Positions 9,431-17,437 of a stretch of DNA of 64,000 bases are shown here, in pieces (the stretch's first letter is position 1; each line of letters begins with the position of its first letter). The stretch covers positions 2,593,528 through 2,657,527 of the forward strand of contig CP099514.1 in NCBI GenBank assembly GCA_025809375.1, read 5' to 3'. The notes beneath the pieces are model-generated. The model had not been told where the DNA came from. It made no database searches and saw only the letters and a program-made list of their open reading frames with translations. A program made the position numbers and the translations under genes. The stretch comes from Bacillus zhangzhouensis (GTDB lineage: Bacteria; Bacillota; Bacilli; Bacillales; Bacillaceae).

Positions 9431-9556
9431 TTAATGCTTTCTTCCTGTCCCTTTACATTCCTCACACGTTTCAGATCCGCCGAGCAATAGCTGAAAATAC
9501 CCTTTTCCTGAACAATATTGACAGGTTGATGTTTTTTCCTTTGTTTGTGCATTCAT
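9431..9556 (-). CDS. yuiA: YuiA, 41-residue double-CxxC protein
   Basis: A very short gene that starts ATG (9556) behind AAGGAG. The product has CQYC at 12-15 and CEEC at 31-34 around GKGYFQLLLGGSETCEECKG, the pattern of a DnaJ-like treble-clef or zinc knuckle. It matches the size and position of B. subtilis yuiA, upstream of yuiB. Function is unknown; the four cysteines suggest zinc binding. Confidence 0.8.
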   Translation of the reverse strand: MNAQTKEKTSTCQYCSGKGYFQLLLGGSETCEECKGTGRKH

Positions 9557-9648
9557 ATGTCTCACTCCTTAATCTAAATTTTCTGATAATTTATCATAAC
9601 ATATTTTGCTGTCCATAACCAAGTGAGAAAATATACCACAACTCATAA

Positions 9649-9680
9649 AAAAACGTGTATCACGAGGATACACGTTTTTG
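9649..9680 (-). terminator. Terminator of yumB
   Basis: AACGTGTATC-CTCG-GATACACGTT stem with seven-base T run on the minus strand, just after the yumB stop. Confidence 0.88.
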
Positions 9681-9691
9681 TCTATGATGGT

Positions 9692-10903
9692 TTAGAAGAA
9701 CTTGAATTTTCCTTTTTTCAGAACAAGTCCTGGTCCGCCAACCATAAATAAAGAACGGTTGTCGATGATTTTCTTCATTACAGAAGCTTTAGTTCCTTGA
9801 AGTTTTTTACCAAATGCAACACCTACAGCGTCGTGTTCACCAAGAGAAGCAACTGTTCCTTTGATGTCTGGCTTAAAGCTTTCAAGAGAACCACCTTTTA
9901 CTAGTGCAGCAAGGTTTTTCGCTACTGTCTCACCTTGCTGCATAGCAATTTGTGCAGTTGGTGGGTATGGACGGTTGATTTCTTCATTGATAATCAATGA
10001 ACAGTCACCAATGATGAATACATCATCATTTTCTGGTACACGAAGATCTGGAGAAACTTTTACGCGGCCGCGCATGTTTTCAAAACCAGCTTCTTCAACG
10101 ATTGGGTTACCGCGTACACCTGCAGCCCAAACAACCGTTGCAGCTTTGATTTCTTCTGTATCATCGTCTTTTCCAACAATGATACCCTCAGGTGTACATT
10201 CTTTGATCGCTGTACCGATTTTGAACTCAACGCCTTTACCTTGAAGGTAGTTCATCGCATAGTCGATCAATTCTGGATCGAATCCAGGAAGAGCTGTTGG
10301 CGCAGCTTCTACACAGATGATACGCACGTCTTTTTGATCAATATCATACTCTTTGCAAAGCTCAGGCACACGGTTTCCAAGCTCACCAAGGAACTCAATA
10401 CCTGTGAAGCCTGCGCCACCGACAACGATCGTCAAACGCTCTGGACGTTTTTCAGCATCCGTATGATACGTCGCAAATTGAAGCTCAATGTGCTCTCGAA
10501 GCTGACGAGCAGAATTGATGTTAGAGATTGAGAATGCGTATTCTTTCAGTCCTGCAATACCAAATGTTTCAGGAACAGCACCAAGTGCAACAACAAGGTA
10601 GTCATAAGAAAGTTCGCCATCTGATGTCACAACTTTCTTCGCTTCCTTATCAATGCTTTCAACTGTTGCTTGTACAAAGTTGACACGGGAACTGTTAATC
10701 ACATCTTTGATTTGGTAACGACAGCGGTCATGATGAAGTGTACCTGCACTTGCTTCATGCAGCCATGTTGTTTCGTAATGATAATTATGCTTGTTCACAA
10801 GAGTAATGTCCGCATCATTTGTGCCAAGCTGTTTTGTTAATCTTGTTACAGTCATTAATCCGCCATAACCTGCACCTAATACAACGATTTTCGGTTTATT
10901 CAC
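9692..10903 (-). CDS. yumB: YumB, type II NADH dehydrogenase-like FAD protein
   Basis: A membrane-associated flavoprotein of about 403 residues that passes electrons from NADH to menaquinone without pumping protons. It has an N-terminal FAD site GAGYGG, a second Rossmann motif [14 protein letters not shown] near residue 165, and the C-terminal NDH-2 signature [12 protein letters not shown] followed by a basic amphipathic tail (KKGKFKFF). Start: GTG at 10903, 11 bases after AAAAGGTGG; GTGs at 10912 and 10918 are in frame but too close to that site. Single-gene unit with its own terminator. It resembles B. subtilis YumB more than Ndh (YjlD). Confidence 0.88.
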   Translation of the reverse strand: MNKPKIVVLGAGYGGLMTVTRLTKQLGTNDADITLVNKHNYHYETTWLHEASAGTLHHDRCRYQIKDVINSSRVNFVQATVESIDKEAKKVVTSDGELSYDYLVVALGAVPETFGIAGLKEYAFSISNINSARQLREHIELQFATYHTDAEKRPERLTIVVGGAGFTGIEFLGELGNRVPELCKEYDIDQKDVRIICVEAAPTALPGFDPELIDYAMNYLQGKGVEFKIGTAIKECTPEGIIVGKDDDTEEIKAATVVWAAGVRGNPIVEEAGFENMRGRVKVSPDLRVPENDDVFIIGDCSLIINEEINRPYPPTAQIAMQQGETVAKNLAALVKGGSLESFKPDIKGTVASLGEHDAVGVAFGKKLQGTKASVMKKIIDNRSLFMVGGPGLVLKKGKFKFF

Positions 10904-11301
10904 TGGAATCACATCCACCTTTTTTAAATTTGCTGTAAAACGGATAAAGAATTACATATCGTTATTCTCAACCGCTTTGCGGCATTTTATGAAATTTAAA
11001 CAAAAAAAATAAGTATGTGAAAATCTGAACTTTCACCTACATAAAACGAAAGCATTTGACCGTATCCGACAAAAATTCATAAAAAATTAATATTTAGTTC
11101 CCTTAACAATAATAGCGAGTTCTGCTCCAATTTTCAAGGCTTTAAACTGAAAATCCTTATGATAAATGGTCTTTCTCACTTTTTCCTCTTTTTCAAACCT
11201 TCAGCATCAAAAAACGACAAGTTTTTCAAAACAAGTCAAACGACGATATGTGGTATGATATGATATAGTGATAACAATTTTCATTTGGGAGGATTAAAGG
11301 A
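10904..11301. other. Divergent regulatory region between yumB and yumC
   Basis: No coding frame of note. An imperfect inverted repeat GTGAAA-N8-TTTCAC with outer TATG/TACATA lies at about 11014-11043. A TATGATATGATATAGTG stretch about 30 bases before the yumC ribosome site (GGGAGG) is a likely -10 region for yumC, but I see no good -35. Confidence 0.45.
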
Positions 11302-12300
11302 ATGCAAGAAGATTCTAAGGTATATGACATTACCGTTATCGGGGGCGGCCCAGTTGGATTGTTTACTGCGTTTTACGGAGGCATGAGACAGGCAAGTGTG
11401 AAAATCATTGAAAGCCTTCCTCAGCTCGGCGGTCAACTATCCGCTCTTTACCCTGAAAAATACATTTATGATGTGGCTGGATTTCCAAAAATCCGCGCAC
11501 AAGAATTAGTTGATAATTTAAAGGAACAAATGGATAAATTTGATCAAACCATTTGCTTAGAGCAGGCAGTTGAAACGGTTGAAAAGCAGGCAGATGGGAT
11601 CTTTAAACTTGTGACAAATCAAGAGATTCATTATTCTAAAACAATCATCATCACAGCTGGTAACGGTGCATTCCAACCGAGAAAGCTTGAACTTGATTCA
11701 GCAGAATCATTTGAAGGAAGCAACCTGCATTACTTCATCAATGACTTGAACCAATTTGCCGGCAGACGCGTTGCCATTCTTGGCGGCGGAGACTCTGCGG
11801 TGGACTGGGCACTCATGCTCGAACCAATCGCAAAAGAAGTATCCATAATTCACCGCCGCGATAAATTCCGCGCACATGAGCACAGTGTAGAAAACCTGCA
11901 CAACTCGAAAGTCAATGTACTAACACCATTTGTACCAACTGAGCTCATTGGTGAAGACCGCATTGAACAAATCGTGCTCGAAGAAGTCAAAGGCGATAAA
12001 AAACAAGTGCTTGATGTGGACGATGTGATCGTCAACTTCGGTTTTGTTTCCTCCCTTGGACCAATCAAACAATGGGGTCTTGAAATCGAAAAGAACTCCA
12101 TTGTGGTGAAATCTACAATGGAAACAAACATTGAAGGCTTCTATGCGGCAGGAGACATCTGTACGTATGAAGGAAAAGTCAAATTGATTGCAAGCGGATT
12201 TGGTGAAGCACCAACTGCTGTCAACAATGCGAAAGCCTACATGGACCCGAAAGCCCGTGTACAGCCTCTCCATTCCACAAGCTTATTTGAAAACAAATAA
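11302..12300 (+). CDS. yumC: Ferredoxin/flavodoxin-NADP+ reductase, thioredoxin-reductase-like
   Basis: A 332-residue flavoenzyme that exchanges electrons between NADPH and ferredoxin or flavodoxin; the B. subtilis orthologue YumC is essential. FAD site GGGPVGLF near residue 14, NADP site [11 protein letters not shown] near 158, and the C-terminal [14 protein letters not shown] signature are all present. It lacks the CxxC of thioredoxin reductases, as FNR2 enzymes do. The start follows GGGAGG. It is monocistronic and converges with yuzG on a shared hairpin. Confidence 0.95.
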   Translation: MQEDSKVYDITVIGGGPVGLFTAFYGGMRQASVKIIESLPQLGGQLSALYPEKYIYDVAGFPKIRAQELVDNLKEQMDKFDQTICLEQAVETVEKQADGIFKLVTNQEIHYSKTIIITAGNGAFQPRKLELDSAESFEGSNLHYFINDLNQFAGRRVAILGGGDSAVDWALMLEPIAKEVSIIHRRDKFRAHEHSVENLHNSKVNVLTPFVPTELIGEDRIEQIVLEEVKGDKKQVLDVDDVIVNFGFVSSLGPIKQWGLEIEKNSIVVKSTMETNIEGFYAAGDICTYEGKVKLIASGFGEAPTAVNNAKAYMDPKARVQPLHSTSLFENK

Positions 12301-12310
12301 GAGAGATCAA

Positions 12311-12345
12311 AAAAAAGGAGTTCCCACTAGCGGAACTCCTTTTTC
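12311..12345. terminator. Bidirectional terminator between yumC and yuzG
   Basis: AAAAAAGGAGTTCC with loop CACTAGC and the perfect complement GGAACTCCTTTTT. Confidence 0.9.
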
Positions 12346-12347
12346 GT

Positions 12348-12554
12348 TTATTTAAAAACCCCAATATAGGCATTTGCCATTCCAAGAACCATTGCAGCAA
12401 GCAGCACCACAACAATCCCTGCCACAACCAAAATCACCCGGTCCTTCACACGTTCCTTTTTCGGAAGCGGCTTCTCAATCCCGCAAGCTGGACACGTTTT
12501 GGAACGATAAGGAATCAGCTCATGACAGTTCCTGCAATTGATTTGTTCACTCAA
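12348..12554 (-). CDS. yuzG: YuzG-like zinc-ribbon membrane protein
   Basis: A 68-residue protein with an N-terminal zinc ribbon (CRNCHELIPYRSKTCPACG, two CxxC knuckles) followed by a basic linker and one C-terminal transmembrane helix of about 25 residues. It resembles the Bacillus YuzG family in position and in the zinc ribbon, though it is longer than the B. subtilis protein as I remember it. The start is a TTG at 12554, ten bases after AAGAGG. Function unknown. Confidence 0.6.
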   Translation of the reverse strand: MSEQINCRNCHELIPYRSKTCPACGIEKPLPKKERVKDRVILVVAGIVVVLLAAMVLGMANAYIGVFK

Positions 12555-12751
12555 ACCTCAGCAACCTCTTTTCTCACTACAGTTTATGTTTGGTTCTCAT
12601 GATACTCTTTTCGAGGGGAAATAGCCAGTTGTTCGAGCAAGCTGTAACAAAATTGAGCGATTTATCAATTGTTTAAGAGAGAATGAAGGTTTCATCTGTT
12701 CGACGGATATATAGGAAGTGAAGATGATGATCATGAGGGAGCGATAGACAG

Positions 12752-13168
12752 ATGTTCAAACGTTTAATGGTCAGTTTGAGCTTGTTATTGATGATCAGCA
12801 GCTCAGTTGAACTGTTTGCCAAAGACTATAACAAACATTATGCTCAATTTGTAGCAGGATTGAATATGTATGTTGATCAACTAATATCTTTTTTAAAGCG
12901 TGTGGCCACTTCAATCTTAGATTCTGGTTTGAGTGATCAAGAAACCAATCAGATACTCTCCAAAGTTCAAAAAATGAATAAAAACAATGAAACGAAAAAA
13001 ATAGGTACTTTTGAAGTGGTGTACCATGAAAAACCAGCAAAGATTAAAATTGAAATTGAAGTCCACGTGGAAGATGGCAATAAAGAAGTCGTGATCTATA
13101 TGTTTAGCATCCAAGAGTTGGTGGATGTCTTGGATAAAGAACTATTGAAAATAGAAGAAGCTATATGA
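12752..13168 (+). CDS. Secreted protein of unknown function, 138 residues
   Basis: Starts MFKRLMVSLSLLLMISSSVE with a clear signal peptide ending near LFA|KD (residue 24); no lipobox cysteine. The mature part is about 114 residues, highly charged, with an N-terminal helical half and a C-terminal half of alternating acidic and basic residues (KIEIEVHVEDGNKEVVIYMF) suggesting beta strands, ending in an acidic helix. No cysteine. GGGAGCG provides a ribosome site. I recall nothing at this position in B. subtilis, and I do not recognise the family; it is an accessory gene between yuzG and yutM with its own terminator. Confidence 0.75.
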   Translation: MFKRLMVSLSLLLMISSSVELFAKDYNKHYAQFVAGLNMYVDQLISFLKRVATSILDSGLSDQETNQILSKVQKMNKNNETKKIGTFEVVYHEKPAKIKIEIEVHVEDGNKEVVIYMFSIQELVDVLDKELLKIEEAI

Positions 13169-13199
13169 GACAGAGACGCGGAATGAGTGTCTCTTTTTT
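13167..13199 (+). terminator. Terminator of the secreted-protein gene
   Basis: GAGACA and TGTCTC with a 15-base loop, followed by TTTTTT. Confidence 0.7.
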
Positions 13200-13218
13200 A
13201 TAGTTGATTTTCCTCAAT

Positions 13219-13272
13219 AAAAAAGCCTCCTCGATCGTGTTGTTTACATAAACAAACGAATAAGGAGACTTA
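13219..13272 (-). terminator. Terminator of yutM
   Basis: On the minus strand AAGTCTCCT...GTTTGTTT-ATGT-AAACAAC...AGGAGGCTT followed by TTTTTT: a long interrupted stem. Confidence 0.75.
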
Positions 13273-13292
13273 TCTTACTTCACCATCAGTTG

Positions 13293-13655
13293 TTAACACT
13301 CTTCCGGCGTACCGGTATTCGTCGCTGTTCTGAAAGAAGAGCCGCATCCGCATGACGCGATGGCGTTTGGATTGTCAATCGTGAAACCGCCGCCCATGAG
13401 TGATTGTTTGAAATCAATGATAGTTCCGTTCATGATATCAAGGCTTTCGGAATCGACAAGGACATTGATGCCGTGCTGCTTGAACTGCGTGTCTTTCTCT
13501 GAGACTTCATGGTCAAAGCCCATGCCGTACGAAAGACCGCTGCAGCCGCCGCCTTTTACGCCCACTCGAAGGAACGCATTTTCTTCTTCATGCTCTTTCA
13601 TCATATCTTTAATCTGCAGTGCAGCAGCTTCTGTAATGGTTACTGGTGTACTCAT
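13293..13655 (-). CDS. yutM: YutM, A-type Fe-S cluster carrier (IscA/ErpA family)
   Basis: A 120-residue cytosolic protein that receives clusters from the Suf machinery and hands them to target enzymes. The three conserved cluster-binding cysteines are present at residues 38 (GGGCSG), 102 and 104 (SCGCGSS). The ATG at 13655 follows AGGAGG with seven bases; the longer frame upstream is not supported. It lies just downstream of dapF in the same direction. It belongs functionally with yutI and the suf operon in this window. Confidence 0.92.
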   Translation of the reverse strand: MSTPVTITEAAALQIKDMMKEHEEENAFLRVGVKGGGCSGLSYGMGFDHEVSEKDTQFKQHGINVLVDSESLDIMNGTIIDFKQSLMGGGFTIDNPNAIASCGCGSSFRTATNTGTPEEC

Positions 13656-13728
13656 GATCATCCCTCCTTTTGACTGGATGTTTCTTTTCAATTATAAACG
13701 TGATGATGCCTTTTCTCAAATAAATGGT

Positions 13729-14583
13729 TTAGAGATAAAATGTGCCGTCACAAATCGTTTCAGCAGGTCCTGTCATGAGCACGTGGTCATTGTCTTTCCA
13801 ACGAATGATGAGGTCTCCGCCTGCTAAATGAACGGTCATGTCTGTTTCTTTTTTTGCCTGACCATTCACAATTGTGGATACAGCCGCAGCACAGGCCCCA
13901 GTTCCGCAGGCCTGGGTAATCCCTGAACCTCTTTCCCACACGCGAAAATGAAGTTCTGTTTCACTGACAACTTCAACAAATTCTACATTGACGCCTTCAG
14001 GGAACATGTCGTGTTTTTCGATGATCGGCCCAAGCGAATCAAGCGGCGCTTTTTCAATGTCCTCTAAATAAAAAACGATGTGCGGGTTTCCCATTGAAAC
14101 GGCCGTTCCATTTAATTTCGCAGTGCCAAAATCAAGCAGCTCATTAACCGTTGTGCTAGCCGGTTCACCAAGCATCGGCATTGCTTCTTTTTCAAAACGT
14201 GGTTTTCCCATATCTACTGTGACTAGCTGAACGTGACCATCCTGAGCGTGAACGGTCGCTTCAACGAGTCCTGACAATGTCTCAATCTGGAACGTTGAGT
14301 CCGTCACAATTTGATGCTCATACACATACTTTGCAACGCAGCGCAGCCCATTACCGCAGTTTTTGCCCTCTGACCCATCATTGTTGAAAATACGCATTTT
14401 TACAGGTGCAACATCTGATGGGCAAATCAGGATCATTCCGTCAGAACCGATTCCTGTATAAACAGAAGAAACGCGGATTGCAATTTCTGATAGCTGCTCT
14501 TCTGGAAGCTGTTCCTTCATCTGATTGACGTAAATATAATTATTTCCTAATCCGTGCATTTTCGTGAATTGAAATGATGTCAT
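13729..14583 (-). CDS. dapF: Diaminopimelate epimerase
   Basis: Interconverts LL- and meso-diaminopimelate for lysine and peptidoglycan synthesis. The 284-residue protein has both catalytic cysteines, Cys76 in [11 protein letters not shown] and Cys226 in [10 protein letters not shown], and the family start [13 protein letters not shown]. The ATG at 14583 follows GGAGGA. yutM follows after 73 bases. As I recall, B. subtilis carries the nucleoside transporter gene yutK next to dapF; it is absent here and a lone hairpin remains upstream. Confidence 0.96.
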   Translation of the reverse strand: MTSFQFTKMHGLGNNYIYVNQMKEQLPEEQLSEIAIRVSSVYTGIGSDGMILICPSDVAPVKMRIFNNDGSEGKNCGNGLRCVAKYVYEHQIVTDSTFQIETLSGLVEATVHAQDGHVQLVTVDMGKPRFEKEAMPMLGEPASTTVNELLDFGTAKLNGTAVSMGNPHIVFYLEDIEKAPLDSLGPIIEKHDMFPEGVNVEFVEVVSETELHFRVWERGSGITQACGTGACAAAVSTIVNGQAKKETDMTVHLAGGDLIIRWKDNDHVLMTGPAETICDGTFYL

Positions 14584-14671
14584 GAGCTTCCTCCAAAAAT
14601 GTTGTTTCTTTATAGTATAAAAGGAGTCGATTCAGGAGACAATTTTATCATCCCCCGTTTTTCATACATAG

Positions 14672-14705
14672 AAGCTCTTTGCTGCCATGGCAAAGGGCTT
14701 TTATT
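14672..14705. terminator. Orphan hairpin between yuzB and dapF
   Basis: AAGCTCTTTGC pairs with GCAAAGGGCTT (one wobble) and is followed by TTATT. No plus-strand gene precedes it, so it may be the terminator of a lost gene or the end of the yuzB unit. No CDS is visible in 14584-14853. Confidence 0.6.
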
Positions 14706-14820
14706 ATGCATATGCCTCTTTTTCTCTCGTGTGATATTTCATATTGATGATATTTTATTAGCATAACATATTGGATGCGCTTTCTATTGATTCTCCTTAA
14801 AAATGGAAGCTGGAGATGTG

Positions 14821-14855
14821 AAAAAAATGCACCTCATGACCCATGTGGTGCATTT
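14821..14855 (-). terminator. Terminator of yuzB
   Basis: AAATGCACC...GGTGCATTTTTTT on the minus strand; the hairpin begins at the yuzB stop. Confidence 0.85.
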
Positions 14856-15090
14856 AAAACATGTCGTTTTCCTCTATAAAAGCATAAATACGCTCGACTA
14901 GCTGCTCTGCATTTTCTCCTGAAACAAATTCTCCATTCACAAGTGCAAATGGGGAATCCATACATTTGCCGCAATAGCTTAAACAGCCGTATTCCATTAC
15001 GTCTAGGTTTGGGTCTTTTTCAAGCTTCTCTTTTGCTTCTTGAGACCCTTGTGCAAGATTACTTACACAAAATTCGATCAGTGGAAACAC
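14854..15090 (-). CDS. yuzB: YuzB, UPF0349 thioredoxin-like/Fe-S-type small protein
   Basis: A 78-residue protein beginning with a GTG at 15090, six bases after GAGGTGA. It has cysteines at residue 8 (EFCVSN) and in the cluster CLSYCGKC, the pattern of the YuzB/DUF1450 family, which is distantly like thioredoxin-fold [2Fe-2S] proteins. Function is not established. It stands alone between a promoter region shared with yutJ and its own terminator. Confidence 0.82.
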   Translation of the reverse strand: MFPLIEFCVSNLAQGSQEAKEKLEKDPNLDVMEYGCLSYCGKCMDSPFALVNGEFVSGENAEQLVERIYAFIEENDMF

Positions 15091-15345
15091 TGTGCTTCAC
15101 CTCACATTGCCTTACCATCCTACCGAAATTCCTTGTATTAGTCAAAATATGAGCTTCGCCTGTATCGTTACACCTATTCCTCATAAAATGTTTTACTATT
15201 TAGGACTAACTGATGAATATGTAGGTTATTTTGAAACAATTATTGTGGTTTCACAGTAAATTCGATATAATTTTATTTGGTATTTTAACTTAAAGTTTTT
15301 TAGTATAAGTGTTTTTCAATGTCTACGGGGAAAAGGAGAATCGTC

Positions 15346-16413
15346 ATGAAAAATTTAGTCTTGATCGGCGGAGGTTACGGGAATATGCGGGTTCTCCACC
15401 GCTTATTGCCAAATCAATTACCTGATGATGTTACTATCACATTAATTGATCGAAACCCTTACCACTGTTTAAAAACAGAATATTATGCACTTGCTGCTGG
15501 AACGATCTCTGATCATCACATTCGAGTATCGTTTCCAGAGCATCCGAAGCTGGATATTCAATACGGGGAAGTAGAAAAAATTGATATTGAAAACAAACAG
15601 ATCTTATTTAGCGACCGTGAACCGATTCCATATGATGATACGGTAATCGGACTCGGCTGTGAGGACAAGTATCACAATGTCCCTGGGGCGAAAGAACATA
15701 CATACAGCATTCAAACCATTGATCAGTCAAGGCTTGCGTATAACAAATTAAACAATTTGAGCGCAGGTGCAACGGTTGGCATCGTCGGTGCTGGACTTAG
15801 CGGGGTAGAGCTGGCCAGTGAACTAAGAGAAAGCCGTGCTGATTTAAACATTATTCTTTTTGACCGCGGGGAGCTGATTCTATCGAGCTTCCCAAAAAGA
15901 TTAAGTTTGTATGTGCAAAAGTGGTTTGAAGAAAATGACGTAAAGATCATTAACTGTGCCAATATTACAAAGGTTGAAGAAGGTGTCGTTTACAACCATG
16001 ATGACGCCATTGAAGCAGATGTCATCGTGTGGACAGCTGGAATACAGCCAAGCAAAGTGGTTCGAGAGATGGATGTTGAAAAAGACGCACAAGGCCGCGT
16101 CGTATTAACCCCTCATCACAATCTCCCTGGGGATGAGCATGTATATGTTGTAGGTGACTGCGCAAGTCTGCCGCATGCCCCAAGTGCACAGCTTGCTGAA
16201 GCGCAGGCAGAACAAATTGTCCAATCTCTGCAAAAACGCTGGAAAAATGAGCCGCTTCCTGAGGCTTATCCACCGTTTAAGCTAAAAGGTGTGTTAGGTT
16301 CTTTAGGGAAAAAATCCGGATTTGGCTTAGTGGCTGACCGTCCACTTGTTGGCCGGGTGCCAAGACTCCTGAAATCTGGACTCCTTTGGATGTACAAGCA
16401 TCACAACGGCTAA
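15346..16413 (+). CDS. yutJ: YutJ, NADH dehydrogenase-like flavoprotein
   Basis: A 355-residue NDH-2-like oxidoreductase, shorter than YumB. FAD site GGGYGNM at the N-terminus, second Rossmann motif GAGLSGVELASEL near residue 150, and a C-terminal GDCASL FAD motif. The C-terminal membrane-anchoring extension typical of respiratory NDH-2 is short. Start ATG at 15346 after AAAAGGAG; the longer frame from 15319 overlaps the ribosome site. Single-gene unit closed by a hairpin. Electron acceptor is not known. Confidence 0.87.
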   Translation: MKNLVLIGGGYGNMRVLHRLLPNQLPDDVTITLIDRNPYHCLKTEYYALAAGTISDHHIRVSFPEHPKLDIQYGEVEKIDIENKQILFSDREPIPYDDTVIGLGCEDKYHNVPGAKEHTYSIQTIDQSRLAYNKLNNLSAGATVGIVGAGLSGVELASELRESRADLNIILFDRGELILSSFPKRLSLYVQKWFEENDVKIINCANITKVEEGVVYNHDDAIEADVIVWTAGIQPSKVVREMDVEKDAQGRVVLTPHHNLPGDEHVYVVGDCASLPHAPSAQLAEAQAEQIVQSLQKRWKNEPLPEAYPPFKLKGVLGSLGKKSGFGLVADRPLVGRVPRLLKSGLLWMYKHHNG

Positions 16414-16431
16414 AATTATGTGAATTTTTTC

Positions 16432-16612
16432 TCAAAGCTCCTTCGTGACGAGGGAGCTTTTTGATAAACAATACGCTTGGATTGAGCTGATCTGATTGAC
16501 GGTGTACAATGATTTTTCTCTTCGTGCACTCTCCATTTTTCTTCATATAAATCATCTCAATCGGTATTTGCTGACGAAGAGATTGTTTTAGTAAATAATT
16601 TATGATGCTCAC
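16432..16612 (-). pseudogene. Frameshifted remnant of a small WYL-like protein gene
   Basis: Frame one gives MSIINYLLKQSLRQQIPIEM then IYMKKNGECTKRKIIV; after a one-base shift near 16500 the other frame continues LYTVNQISSIQAYCLSKSSL and stops at 16432. The combination IEMIYM...KRKIIV...IQAYC matches the compact beta-sheet pattern of the small Bacillus WYL-like proteins, which normally continue with an arginine-rich RTF segment that is missing here. The 3' end runs into the yutJ terminator. The uninterrupted frame (to 16277) overlaps yutJ and is not credible as a whole. Confidence 0.45.
16434..16462 (+). terminator. Terminator of yutJ
   Basis: AAAGCTCCTTCG-TGA-CGAGGGAGCTTTTT, almost perfect stem. 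Confidence 0.88.
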
Positions 16613-16642
16613 GCTCTTTTCATTTCATTATAAAAGAACAGC

Positions 16643-16972
16643 TTATTGACTGCTCTCCCTGTACCCGTATTTCTTCATTTCTTGATAAATGTCTTTTAAT
16701 TTCGGATTGCCCTCTCCAACGATTTGATCCTCTACTAAGACAAGCGGATAAAAGAATTCATCATCAAGAATTCGTTCAGACAATTCCTTTTGTTGTTCGT
16801 TTTCTGGCGGGTGCTCAATATCAATATATGTGATGCGAAATGGCTGATTCGGATATTTTCGTTTTAATGCTGCATCTAACCATTCAAACGTATCTTTTGA
16901 AGAAGGCAGATTCACGCAGCTAGCGCACAAGACATCTCTTCCATATACATAAAGATCGACGGTTTGATTCAT
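16643..16972 (-). CDS. yuzD: YuzD, DUF1462 thioredoxin-like protein
   Basis: A 109-residue protein starting MNQTVDLYVYGRDVLCASCV, with a CASC motif at the end of the first strand, as in thioredoxin-fold proteins. Family DUF1462 (YuzD) of Bacillus; the family shows an unusual thioredoxin fold of unknown role. It lies divergently beside yutI, the Nfu scaffold, a neighbourhood shared with B. subtilis, which may hint at a redox or Fe-S link. Confidence 0.82.
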   Translation of the reverse strand: MNQTVDLYVYGRDVLCASCVNLPSSKDTFEWLDAALKRKYPNQPFRITYIDIEHPPENEQQKELSERILDDEFFYPLVLVEDQIVGEGNPKLKDIYQEMKKYGYRESSQ

Positions 16973-17040
16973 TTGGCAAGCCCCCTATTCTAACTTTATT
17001 TTAGCTGAATTTTCTGTATGAAAAAAGTCAAAATCACTTT

Positions 17041-17068
17041 TTGTTTCAAGATGAGATTATGCTATAAT
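17041..17068 (+). promoter_or_regulatory. sigma-A promoter of yutI
   Basis: TTGTTT (17041-17046), 16 bases, extended -10 TGCTATAAT with TATAAT at 17063-17068, about 90 bases before the yutI start. Confidence 0.65.
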
Positions 17069-17156
17069 GAAAAGGAAACTTTGAAACCAATCAATAGATT
17101 TTTATCGTCCAGATGAATATAATGGTGATATGTTGTGAAAGGAGCGATTATATCTA

Positions 17157-17393
17157 ATGACTGAAGTCGAAATGAAAGACCAAGTACAGGAAGTACTGGA
17201 CAAACTTCGTCCATTTCTATTACGTGATGGTGGAGACTGTGAGCTTGTAGACATTGAAGATGGCATTGTGAAATTACGTCTTCTTGGTGCATGCGGCAGC
17301 TGCCCAAGTTCAACCATTACATTGAAAGCCGGTATTGAGCGCGCATTATTAGAAGAAGTGCCTGGCGTTGTAGAAGTTGAACAGGTTTTCTAA
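17157..17393 (+). CDS. yutI: YutI, NifU C-terminal-like (Nfu) Fe-S scaffold
   Basis: A 78-residue Nfu-domain protein with the cluster-binding CxxC at residues 46-49 ([10 protein letters not shown]) and the downstream [15 protein letters not shown] helix. Such proteins carry [4Fe-4S] clusters to apo-enzymes. The ATG at 17157 follows AAAGGAG. Promoter at 17041-17068 and shared terminator with yuxL make it a single-gene unit. Together with yutM and suf it supplies the Fe-S pathway, including lipA and yumC-linked ferredoxin reactions. Confidence 0.93.
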   Translation: MTEVEMKDQVQEVLDKLRPFLLRDGGDCELVDIEDGIVKLRLLGACGSCPSSTITLKAGIERALLEEVPGVVEVEQVF

Positions 17394-17408
17394 TTCATAT
17401 ATGACATG

Positions 17409-17437
17409 AAAACGACCCGATTTGGGTCGTTTTTTTA
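17409..17437. terminator. Bidirectional terminator between yutI and yuxL
   Basis: AAAACGACCC-GATTT-GGGTCGTTTT with flanking A and T tracts, serving both converging genes. Confidence 0.9.

Noticed and set aside
11014-11043. Rex-type operator upstream of yumB
   Set aside because: The arms GTGAAA/TTTCAC are eight bases apart, too far for the TTGTGAA-N4-TTCACAA Rex site.
16277-16612. Minus-strand 111-codon ORF as a full gene
   Set aside because: Its second half is antisense to yutJ and its terminator; only the first part is gene-like, so it was kept as a frameshifted remnant.
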